This document shows, one piece after another, positions 1 to 4,632 of a stretch of 6,024 bases of DNA. Source of the stretch: DATEAX01 sp035288145 (GTDB lineage Bacteria; Patescibacteriota; UBA1384; UBA12157; JAENIV01). The notes below the pieces were generated by a model. It saw only the letters and a list, made by a program, of their open reading frames with translations, was not told the DNA's origin and ran no database searches. The stretch's first letter is position 1; the number at the start of each line of letters is the position of its first letter. A program made the translations under genes and the position numbers. The stretch is from the NCBI GenBank assembly GCA_035288145.1, contig DATEAX010000055.1, forward strand, positions 1 through 6,024, written 5' to 3'.

Positions 1-48
1 AACCCTTCGGTAAACTCAGGGTAAACCTTTTAGGTCCTTTCCTACCTT

Positions 49-78
49 ATTATATAGTATGGGGAGGACTTTTTGCAA
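49..78 (-). promoter_or_regulatory. Candidate sigma70-type promoter reading out of the window
   Basis: On the minus strand TTGCAA (73-78; 4 of 6 matches to the -35 consensus) is followed after 18 bases by a perfect TATAAT (49-54). No start codon with an open frame follows within the remaining 48 bases, so the gene or RNA it would serve lies beyond the left edge. The region is AT-rich and a chance match is possible. Its position just beyond the TGAGACA repeat cluster makes sense if a new transcription unit starts here. Confidence 0.35.
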
Positions 79-110
79 AATGAGACACGAAATGCGACTT
101 GTGTCTCATT
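77..110 (-). terminator. Hairpin, possible weak terminator of the DUF5678 transcript
   Basis: AATGAGACAC (79-88) and GTGTCTCATT (101-110) form a perfect 10-bp stem with a 12-base loop. Read on the minus strand the stem is followed by a short T run (the last stem bases ATT plus TT at 78-77) and then GC. It lies downstream of the DUF5678 and protease-fragment genes on the same strand, so it could end that transcript. The T tract is short, and the same arms are part of the TGAGACA repeat family, so the structure may reflect a mobile element end instead. Confidence 0.3.
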
Positions 111-179
111 CTTACGATCTTTAACCAAGAAAATGAGACAAGTGAGACAGTCCTTTAAGTGTTTTGGGAAACTGTCTTA
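81..179. repeat. TGAGACA repeat cluster, possible MITE-like element or remnant
   Basis: The heptamer TGAGACA occurs at 81-87, 134-140 and 143-149, its exact complement TGTCTCA at 102-108, and a one-mismatch complement TGTCTTA at 173-179. These make two stem-loops: 79-88 with 101-110 (10 bp perfect), and 143-151 with 171-179 (9 bp including one G-T wobble), the latter followed on the plus strand by TTTTT (180-184). The outermost copies are inverted relative to each other, as in terminal inverted repeats about 100 bases apart. TTTTTG occurs at 70-75 and 180-185, but the left copy is 5 bases away from the repeat, so it is not a convincing target duplication. The protease gene to the right loses family similarity where this cluster begins. 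No transposase is visible. The family of mobile element is not recognised. Confidence 0.45.
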
Positions 180-331
180 TTTTTGAGCCCAATTTGGGCA
201 TCAAAAATACAAAAATCTGCCCCAGAATCAATGAGAACTTCGTATGGGACAGGGAATTTTTTATAGATAATTTCAATCGGAATAACGGGACGCAAAAAGC
301 CCGAACCATAATTCTTGTATTTGAATTTCAT
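155..331 (-). pseudogene. Retropepsin-like aspartic protease, truncated (58 aa)
   Basis: This short frame starts with ATG (329-331) two bases after the stop of the DUF5678-like gene and ends with TAA (155-157). Its protein begins MKFKYKNYGSG and continues through FLRPVIPIEI and FPVPYEVLIDSGADFCIF. The segment LIDSGADFCIF (residues 33-43) matches the catalytic Asp-Ser/Thr-Gly motif of clan AA retropepsin-like proteases, with Asp35 as the catalytic residue; a strand rich in Val/Ile before it and an IFD segment after it are also typical. Single-domain family members are usually about twice this length and carry a flap and a second hydrophobic-hydrophobic-Gly motif, which are absent here. Similarity stops near residue 48, after which an unrelated tail of about ten residues leads to the stop, exactly where the TGAGACA repeat cluster begins. 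A weak GGA lies about nine bases upstream of the ATG, so translation may depend on coupling to the upstream gene. Loss of function is inferred; a functional short protein cannot be excluded. Confidence 0.7.
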
Positions 332-333
332 CT

Positions 334-531
334 TTACAATCCAAAACCCACATATGTCACCAATTTTTCAGGCATGCGCGTAAGAATAGGTTTTGTAAAC
401 CCTTTTTCTTGAGCTCTCACCCAAACTTCTTTAGCCGTTCTACCGCTAGCAATAACAGTTTTTTCATCGTCTTCTAGGGCAACCCAAAGACCCCGATATT
501 TTTTGTAGATATGAGACCAATCAATAGCCAT
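334..531 (-). CDS. DUF5678-like small protein
   Basis: A 65-residue protein with no signal peptide or membrane segment. The pattern YKKYRGLWVAL (9-19), an acidic turn DDEK (21-24), VIASGRTAKEV (26-36), a helix ending near residue 43 and then P48 and P54 fits the DUF5678 family, small proteins of unknown function found in archaea and candidate-phylum bacteria. The family call is from pattern memory. The start is well supported: GAGGA lies five to six bases upstream of the ATG, and an extended -10 element (552-560) is placed to give a leader of roughly 15 bases. The stop is followed two bases later by the start of the retropepsin-like protease fragment, so the two are one operon. DUF5678 proteins may be partners of such proteases, but no activity is known; this is inference from adjacency only. 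Confidence 0.75.
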   Translation of the reverse strand: MAIDWSHIYKKYRGLWVALEDDEKTVIASGRTAKEVWVRAQEKGFTKPILTRMPEKLVTYVGFGL

Positions 532-551
532 TTTGTCCTCAATTCAATATT

Positions 552-560
552 ATTATACCA
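552..560 (-). promoter_or_regulatory. Extended -10 promoter of the DUF5678 operon
   Basis: On the minus strand the bases read TGGTATAAT, a perfect -10 hexamer (552-557) with the upstream TGn extension. The hexamer 17 bases further upstream, ATCAAT (575-580), is a poor -35, which is usual for extended -10 promoters. Transcription would start near 545, giving a short leader that contains the GAGGA ribosome binding site and the ATG at 531. Confidence 0.55.
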
Positions 561-565
561 TTTTT

Positions 566-581
566 TATCAAAATATTGATA
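566..581. promoter_or_regulatory. AT-rich dyad overlapping the -35 region (possible operator)
   Basis: TATCAA (566-571) and TTGATA (576-581) form a 6-bp perfect dyad with a 4-base spacer, flanked by T6 runs on both sides of the plus strand. It sits where a -35 hexamer and a regulator would bind relative to the extended -10 at 552-560. An operator is one reading; a weak AT hairpin followed by T6 on the plus strand, or chance in AT-rich DNA, are others. Confidence 0.3.
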
Positions 582-605
582 TTTTTTAAGTTATGTGCGC
601 GCTAC

Positions 606-716
606 GGGGGGGGCAGGCATTCAAATCTGAATTTCCCGGGCTTGGATTCCCTCCTACAATCTTACTGTCAAATCGATTACATCGTATTCTGACAGTGCGA
701 TTTTCGGCGGGCAGGC
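606..716. repeat. Pair of GGGCAGGC direct repeats in the non-coding stretch 532-731
   Basis: GGGCAGGC occurs at 611-618, preceded by a run of eight G (606-613), and again at 709-716 within CGGCGGGCAGGCG. Both resemble half of the GC-rich palindrome CCTGCCT/AGGCAGG found at 2766-2784. They may be fragments of a dispersed GC-rich repeat family. The rest of the 200-base stretch holds the promoter, the dyad and the stem-loop listed separately; no reading frame with coding character was found in it. Confidence 0.4.
664..696 (-). other. Stem-loop downstream of tRNA-Gln
   Basis: ACTGTCA (664-670) and TGACAGT (690-696) are perfect 7-bp inverted repeats. Within the 19-base loop, CGAT (674-677) and ATCG (681-684) can add a 4-bp inner stem closed by a 3-base loop. 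The element starts 36 bases past the tRNA 3' end on the same strand. No T run follows on the minus strand, so it is not a standard rho-independent terminator; it could be a processing or 3'-end stabilising structure, or a mobile element remnant. Confidence 0.35.
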
Positions 717-731
717 GAACCAAGATTTATG

Positions 732-806
732 TGGCTGGGGAGGTAGGATTCGAACCTACGACTTCCACGTCCAGAGCGTGGCGTCCTACCACTAGACGAC
801 TCCCCA
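732..806 (-). tRNA. tRNA-Gln (anticodon CUG), CCA encoded
   Basis: The minus strand folds into a full cloverleaf of 75 bases: acceptor TGGGGAG with CTCCCCA, D arm GTC...GAC with the TAGTGGTAG loop, anticodon stem CCACG/CGTGG, loop CTCTGGA with anticodon CTG (772-774), a 5-base variable region, T arm GTAGG/CCTAC with TTCGAAT, discriminator G, then CCA at 732-734. The weak U1-A72 pair and G73 are hallmarks of bacterial glutamine tRNAs. It reads CAG codons. The 5' end is only 4 bases after the stop of the PIG-L gene and no promoter of its own is evident, so it is probably released from that mRNA by processing. A clear terminator is not seen after it. Confidence 0.97.
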
Positions 807-810
807 ATAT

Positions 811-1620
811 TCAACTCTTTCGATATAATGCCTTGTAAATCTCAAAGGAAGCGGCAAAAAACCCTTCGGCAAAGCCGGAAAGTTTGTTGATTTCCGCCCG
901 ATATTGGTTTAAACCAACGATTGCCTTGTCGTAGCCGCGGGCCTCCAGTTGGGACTGGTGGGCCCGAATCGCCTCCTGCTTGGTTTTAATATATAAAGAA
1001 ATATCCACCAAACGATTGACAAAAATCGGCGTCCAAACCTCGTATGCCCAAATTTCGGTCTTTTTGATTTCGGGCATTTTCGAGGCGGCATTCAAGAAAA
1101 TTTCGCTTACGACCCGGTGGTCGCCGTGGTTATCCAGGAATGATGGCAAAAAGATTATATCAGGGCGAAGGCGCTCAATCAAGTCCTGAAGGGCGCGAAT
1201 CGCCGAAGTCCCTGACGCCAATTTTCCATCTGGATATCCCCAAAAAATGAGCTCACTTAAACCCAAAATTTTTCCGGCATTTTGTGCCTCGGTTTTCCGC
1301 CGGGCAATCAAACTCTCATCCCTTCGGGACGAGGCCCCCATTTCTTCCGTGGGCGGCCGTCCCTCGGGGACGCCGCCCGAACCATCGCAGAAATAAGCCA
1401 CTGTCACCTTGACTCCGGCGGTGGTCATTTTTTTAATCGTTCCGCCCATGGCAAAAGCGTCATCATCGGGATGGGGCGAAAGAATTAAGGCCCTTTGATA
1501 ATCAAATGTATTTATCAGCTTCAAATGGAGATCAAATTTGGCCGCGGCAAAGACATTGCCGAACCCCAGCGCTTTCCGAAGGGTGATTAAGCTAAGCCCC
1601 TGTTTGAGCCATCTTCTCAT
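811..1620 (-). CDS. PIG-L family (LmbE-like) zinc N-deacetylase
   Basis: A 269-residue protein of the PIG-L/LmbE family, which removes N-acetyl groups from GlcNAc-type sugars. The first zinc-site motif is HPDDD at 50-54 (His50 and Asp53 as likely ligands, Asp52 as likely general base), preceded by a beta strand ALILSP; the second is HGDH at 165-168 (His168 as third ligand). A GG pair at 59-60 and YPDG at 129-132 are also typical. The Rossmann-like core follows an N-terminal segment of about 43 residues with no clear signal peptide. The ATG lies inside the 3' end of the upstream glycosyltransferase gene (29-base overlap) with GGAAG upstream, pointing to translational coupling. The pairing of a GT4 enzyme and a PIG-L enzyme recalls GPI, mycothiol and bacillithiol synthesis, but the true substrate is unknown; surface or envelope glycan modification is the likelier role in a streamlined genome. 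The stop TGA is 4 bases before tRNA-Gln. Confidence 0.92.
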   Translation of the reverse strand: MRRWLKQGLSLITLRKALGFGNVFAAAKFDLHLKLINTFDYQRALILSPHPDDDAFAMGGTIKKMTTAGVKVTVAYFCDGSGGVPEGRPPTEEMGASSRRDESLIARRKTEAQNAGKILGLSELIFWGYPDGKLASGTSAIRALQDLIERLRPDIIFLPSFLDNHGDHRVVSEIFLNAASKMPEIKKTEIWAYEVWTPIFVNRLVDISLYIKTKQEAIRAHQSQLEARGYDKAIVGLNQYRAEINKLSGFAEGFFAASFEIYKALYRKS

Positions 1621-2698
1621 AAATTTCTTCCGTGGCTTGGACCATATCTTTCAGATTAAATTTGATTTTTGCCTCCTCGGCGGCGAGTTTCCCCATCTCT
1701 TTGGATTTTTTCTTGTCGCGCAGAAGTTTTAAAATCGCCTCGGCCAGAGCTTGAGGCTTGGCTCTTTCGACCAAAATTCCCGATTTTCCGGTGGTAACTA
1801 CTTCTGGTATGCCGCCGGTATTGGTAGCAACAACGGGAATGCCCAGACTCATCGCCTGAACAATCGCCAGGCCGAAACTTTCGGAAAGTGAGGGCTGAAG
1901 GTAAATGTCAAAATTCTTCATCTCGTCGTCAATATCTTTTAAAAATCCCGTGAATGTGACCGCCTTTTGCAGTTTAAGCCGCTTGGTAAGCTCCTGAAGT
2001 TTTTTCTTATAAACTCCCTCGCCAACAATCACCAATTTGGTTTCCGGATATTCTTTTAGAACCTTCGGCAGGGCCTGAATAAGATATTGCATTCCTTTTT
2101 GAAAATTTATCGTCCCCACCGTCCCCAGGGTAATGGTCTTCTTCTCAAAAATCTTTGCTTTTTTCTTGGGCGATTCGATGCCGTTGTAAATGACGGCAAT
2201 TTTTTCCGGCCGAGAAATCTGCGATTCCACCATAAAATCTTTAACTGCTTGGGAAACGGCAATGTTCAAATCGGTAAACATATCCAAAAACCAAAGCGCC
2301 GAAAGCTGAATTCCGTGGGCTAAACGAGAAGTTAACCGATAATTTCTTGTCCAGAGATGTTCGGTGTAAATTACGGGAATCTTCAGCCCGATGGCCGCCA
2401 GCCTTCCTAAAGACCCGGCGCGGGTACCGTGAATATGGATTATATCCGGCTTTAAGTGTTTGATGTGGCGGCGGATTTCCGAAATGGCCTTAAAATCCAG
2501 TTTGGAACCCATGGGAATGATTTCCAAATCGATGTTTTTCTTTAAATCCCGGATTTCTCCCGCCAGCGGCCCGGCCGGGGCAATCACATGCAAGCTAAAC
2601 TTTTTCAAATCAAAGTTTTCCAGAAGCGCCAAGAGATGCCGGGGCGCGCCCGCGAGGGTTGCCTCACCAATAATTTCCAGAATTTTAAGTTTTGTCAT
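1592..2698 (-). CDS. GT4 family glycosyltransferase (GT-B fold)
   Basis: A 368-residue protein with both GT-B halves. The N-terminal acceptor domain has a first strand LKILEIIG (4-11), the loop GAPRHLLAL (17-25), DIIHIHG (85-91) and YTEH (111-114). The C-terminal donor domain has VIYNGI (169-174), LGTVG (191-195) with KG at 201-202, VGEG (225-228), and the nucleotide-sugar signature SESFGLAIVQAM (272-283) followed by GIPVVATNTGGIPEV. This is the GT4 E-x7-E region, but the second acidic residue is Gln281 in place of the usual Glu. It transfers a sugar from an NDP-donor with retention; donor and acceptor cannot be told from sequence. The ATG is the natural start just before the first strand; no Shine-Dalgarno is seen (upstream is ATCAGAATT), so initiation is weak or SD-independent. 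Its 3' end overlaps the PIG-L gene, so the two probably act on one glycan. Confidence 0.93.
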   Translation of the reverse strand: MTKLKILEIIGEATLAGAPRHLLALLENFDLKKFSLHVIAPAGPLAGEIRDLKKNIDLEIIPMGSKLDFKAISEIRRHIKHLKPDIIHIHGTRAGSLGRLAAIGLKIPVIYTEHLWTRNYRLTSRLAHGIQLSALWFLDMFTDLNIAVSQAVKDFMVESQISRPEKIAVIYNGIESPKKKAKIFEKKTITLGTVGTINFQKGMQYLIQALPKVLKEYPETKLVIVGEGVYKKKLQELTKRLKLQKAVTFTGFLKDIDDEMKNFDIYLQPSLSESFGLAIVQAMSLGIPVVATNTGGIPEVVTTGKSGILVERAKPQALAEAILKLLRDKKKSKEMGKLAAEEAKIKFNLKDMVQATEEIYEKMAQTGA

Positions 2699-2704
2699 AA
2701 TTCT

Positions 2705-2805
2705 GATACGAAATACGAATTTTTTACAAAAATACGAATAAAATAAAAATATTTTTGTATTTTTGCCTGCCTGCGGTAGGCAGGTATCTTTTCGTAATTC
2801 GTATC
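2705..2805. repeat. Nested inverted-repeat element filling the gltX-glycosyltransferase gap
   Basis: Almost the whole 111-base intergenic region (2699-2809) is palindromic. Outer arms at 2705-2719 and 2791-2805 match at 14 of 15 positions. The left arm contains two tandem ATACGAA heptamers (2706-2712, 2713-2719); a third is at 2732-2738 and the complement TTCGTAT at 2798-2804. Inside are TACAAAAATA (2725-2734) with TATTTTTGTA (2750-2759), perfect over 10 bp, and a GC-rich palindrome at 2766-2784. Nothing in it codes for protein. It resembles dispersed intergenic repeats of candidate-phylum bacteria; as RNA it could fold into a three-hairpin structure that separates the gltX transcript from the glycosyltransferase unit. 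An additional ATACGAA lies at 4624-4630, between rplS and the YraN gene. Confidence 0.6.
2766..2784. repeat. GC-rich palindrome CCTGCCT-GCGGT-AGGCAGG
   Basis: CCTGCCT (2766-2772) and AGGCAGG (2778-2784) form a perfect 7-bp GC-rich stem with a 5-base loop, in otherwise strongly AT-rich DNA. On the plus strand it is followed by TATCTTTTC, on the minus strand by CAAAAATAC, so neither side gives a standard terminator tail. It lies within the larger nested element and its half sites recur at 611-618 and 709-716. Confidence 0.6.
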
Positions 2806-2809
2806 AATT

Positions 2810-4255
2810 TTATTTTATCATATCAATCGCCGCTTTAATACGCTCAAGACTCTCTTTCTTATCCATCGCCTCTAAAACCTCAAACACCCCGGGGGAGGCA
2901 GTTTTACCAGTGAGGGCGACCCGAATCGGCCAGAGAACTTCGCCGGGAGAGAGATTATTTTTCTTCGCCACTGCCCTCAAGGTTTGTTCGAGGGAATCCC
3001 GGCCAAAATCGGTCTCTTTTTCCAAATATTTTAAGGACTCTTCCAGACCGAGGCGCGTCTTTTCCCGCGTGCTTCCTTTGGCAACAAGGATATCCTGAAA
3101 ACCGGCAGGTCGTTTGAAGAAAAATTCGATTTGTTCGGGAATCTCCGAAAGATTTTTCAGCCGCTCCTGAACCAACGAAAGGGCGCAGAGAAATTTCTCC
3201 TTTTCCTTGGTCATTTCGTTTTTCCCCAAGAAATCCGCCGCCCGCTTAGCCAGTTCGCCCAAAGAAAGCTTTCGAATATAGTTGCCGTTTAAAAAATCTA
3301 ATTTCTTTTGGTCAAAAATCGCCGGGCTTTTGCCAACATCTTCAAAATTAAATTCATTAATCAATTCATCAAGAGCCCAGAATCCTTTCTCCTCTTTGGC
3401 CGTCCACCCCATTAACGCGAGAAAATTAATCATTGCTTCGGGCAGATAGCCTTTTTTGCAAAAATCTTGAGTAATCGAGGTCGGATTCTTCCGCTTGGAA
3501 AGCTTGCTCCGGTCGGGATTCAAAATGAGAGGCAAGTGACCGTACTCCGGCAGGGTAAAATTGAGGCCTTGGGCCAGAAGAATTTGACGCGGGGTGTTGG
3601 ACAGGTGGTCCTCGCCGCGAATCACATGGGAGATTTTCATCAAATAATCGTCAACCACGCCGGCAAAAAGGAAAGTCGGCCGATTATCCGACTTCATAAT
3701 CACAAAATCGCCAAAAAGCCCCGTGTCAAACTCCATCTTTCCTTTGACCAAATCCTTGAATTTGAGGGTTTTTTTCTCGACAATAAATCTTATCGCCGGT
3801 TTCCGTCCCTCATTAATAAATTGTTTGATTTCATGAGCACCGAGTTTTAGGCAACGCCGGCTGTAAAGAGGCGGTTTTCCTTGAACCATCTGCGCCTTTC
3901 GCTCCTCGGCCAACTCCTGGGGGGTGCAGTAGCAAGGATAGGCCCTCTCGGTCCTCAAAAGCTCCTGGGCGTATTTTTGGTAAATTTTTAGCCGCTTACT
4001 TTGCAGATAGGGTCCATAGGAATCCGGCCGCTCCGGCCCTTCATCCCAATCCAAACCAAGCCAAGTCAGACCGTCGGCGATATCATCAATAAACTCATCG
4101 CGCGAGCGTTCAGGATCGGTGTCTTCAATCCTTAAAATAAATTTTCCGGATTTTTGACGGGCAAAAAGCCAATTGAAAAGGGCGGTGTGAGCCGTCCCGA
4201 GGTGCAAAGGCCCGGTTGGGCTGGGAGCGATTCTAGTCCTAATTTCTTCGTTCAT
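2810..4255 (-). CDS. gltX: Glutamyl-tRNA synthetase
   Basis: A class I aminoacyl-tRNA synthetase of 481 residues, normal length for bacterial GluRS, which attaches glutamate to tRNA-Glu in the cytoplasm. The N-terminus TRIAPSPTGPLHLG (7-20) holds the HIGH-type motif (HLGT, 18-21); RIEDTD (42-47) and RGEDH (213-217) line the active site; the KMSKS-type motif is KLSKR at 251-255. Cys108, Cys110 and Cys135 have the spacing of the GluRS zinc site, but position 137, often the fourth ligand, is Lys; His141 might substitute. The C-terminal helical anticodon-binding part ends in LWPIRVALTG (441-450) and SPGVFEVLEAM (454-464), as in the family. The start has GAGG five bases upstream and a 12-base gap to the YraN gene. 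Whether it also charges tRNA-Gln (non-discriminating, with GatCAB completing the route) cannot be read from sequence alone, though that route is usual where GlnRS is absent. Confidence 0.97.
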   Translation of the reverse strand: MNEEIRTRIAPSPTGPLHLGTAHTALFNWLFARQKSGKFILRIEDTDPERSRDEFIDDIADGLTWLGLDWDEGPERPDSYGPYLQSKRLKIYQKYAQELLRTERAYPCYCTPQELAEERKAQMVQGKPPLYSRRCLKLGAHEIKQFINEGRKPAIRFIVEKKTLKFKDLVKGKMEFDTGLFGDFVIMKSDNRPTFLFAGVVDDYLMKISHVIRGEDHLSNTPRQILLAQGLNFTLPEYGHLPLILNPDRSKLSKRKNPTSITQDFCKKGYLPEAMINFLALMGWTAKEEKGFWALDELINEFNFEDVGKSPAIFDQKKLDFLNGNYIRKLSLGELAKRAADFLGKNEMTKEKEKFLCALSLVQERLKNLSEIPEQIEFFFKRPAGFQDILVAKGSTREKTRLGLEESLKYLEKETDFGRDSLEQTLRAVAKKNNLSPGEVLWPIRVALTGKTASPGVFEVLEAMDKKESLERIKAAIDMIK

Positions 4256-4267
4256 AGTTGCCTCATT

Positions 4268-4621
4268 TTATTTCTCCTCAACGGCATTGATTATATGTTC
4301 AATGTTATTACTCTCTTCATCAACCGCAACCACATCAACCCGAATCGTATGGTGGGGAAATTTTTGCGAGAGGGCTTTAGCCAGTTGCCGCAATTTTCTT
4401 TTCTTTTTATAGTTTATCATTTCTTGGGGCAAACCAAAACTTAAGTCCGTTTTAGTTTTAACCTCAACAATCACTAAAGAGTTTTTATCCGCCATTAAGA
4501 GATCAATTTCCCCACAAAACAACCGGACATTTTGACCCAACAGTTGATAATTTTTCTTTTTAAGATATTCGAGCGCCTGGTCTTCGCCCAAATTCCCGAG
4601 AGCTTTGCGCTTAAAAGTCAT
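4268..4621 (-). CDS. YraN/UPF0102 family nuclease-fold protein
   Basis: A 117-residue protein, the usual length for the UPF0102 (YraN) family. The helix LGNLGEDQALEYL (8-20) contains the conserved G-x-x-G-E start, and the PD-(D/E)xK nuclease-like core is visible as CGEIDLLMAD (36-45) followed by VIVEVKTK (50-57), giving Glu38, Asp40, Glu53 and Lys55 as the expected metal-site residues. The C-terminal strand RVDVVAVD (94-101) is also typical. Biochemical function is not established; a role in DNA processing is inferred from the fold. Members are often encoded near rplS, frequently with rnhB, which is missing here. The gene starts 11 bases after the rplS stop with no clear Shine-Dalgarno, so it probably relies on ribosomes coming from rplS. 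Confidence 0.93.
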   Translation of the reverse strand: MTFKRKALGNLGEDQALEYLKKKNYQLLGQNVRLFCGEIDLLMADKNSLVIVEVKTKTDLSFGLPQEMINYKKKRKLRQLAKALSQKFPHHTIRVDVVAVDEESNNIEHIINAVEEK

Positions 4622-4632
4622 AAATACGAAAA

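Noticed and set aside
1..26. Small inverted repeat ACCCT/AGGGT and the direct repeat GGTAAAC at the left edge
   Set aside because: Arms are only 5 bases and the context is cut by the window edge, so no function can be supported.
80..124. Plus-strand 14-codon frame after GGGGAGGAC
   Set aside because: It has a good purine-rich site upstream, but it is too short, lies inside the repeat hairpin and has no recognisable content.
81..179. CRISPR array
   Set aside because: The repeats are 7-10 bases, in mixed orientation and irregularly spaced; no array structure is present.
121..309. Minus-strand 62-residue frame starting MVRAFCVPLF
   Set aside because: It is the wrong frame over the protease fragment; the catalytic DSG motif is in the frame 155-331.
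164..412. Plus-strand 82-residue frame
   Set aside because: It lies opposite the protease fragment and DUF5678 gene, has no ribosome site, and the opposite strand has clear family motifs.
811..813. TGA read as an amino acid (alternative code)
   Set aside because: Reading through this TGA would run the PIG-L protein into the tRNA gene, and the protein already has full family length.
593..838. Plus-strand 81-residue frame containing VGFEPTTSTSR
   Set aside because: It runs antisense through tRNA-Gln; the VGFEPT string is the familiar translation of a tRNA complement and not a protein.
2763..3098. Plus-strand frame overlapping the gltX end
   Set aside because: Antisense shadow of a conserved gene; starts inside the GC-rich palindrome.
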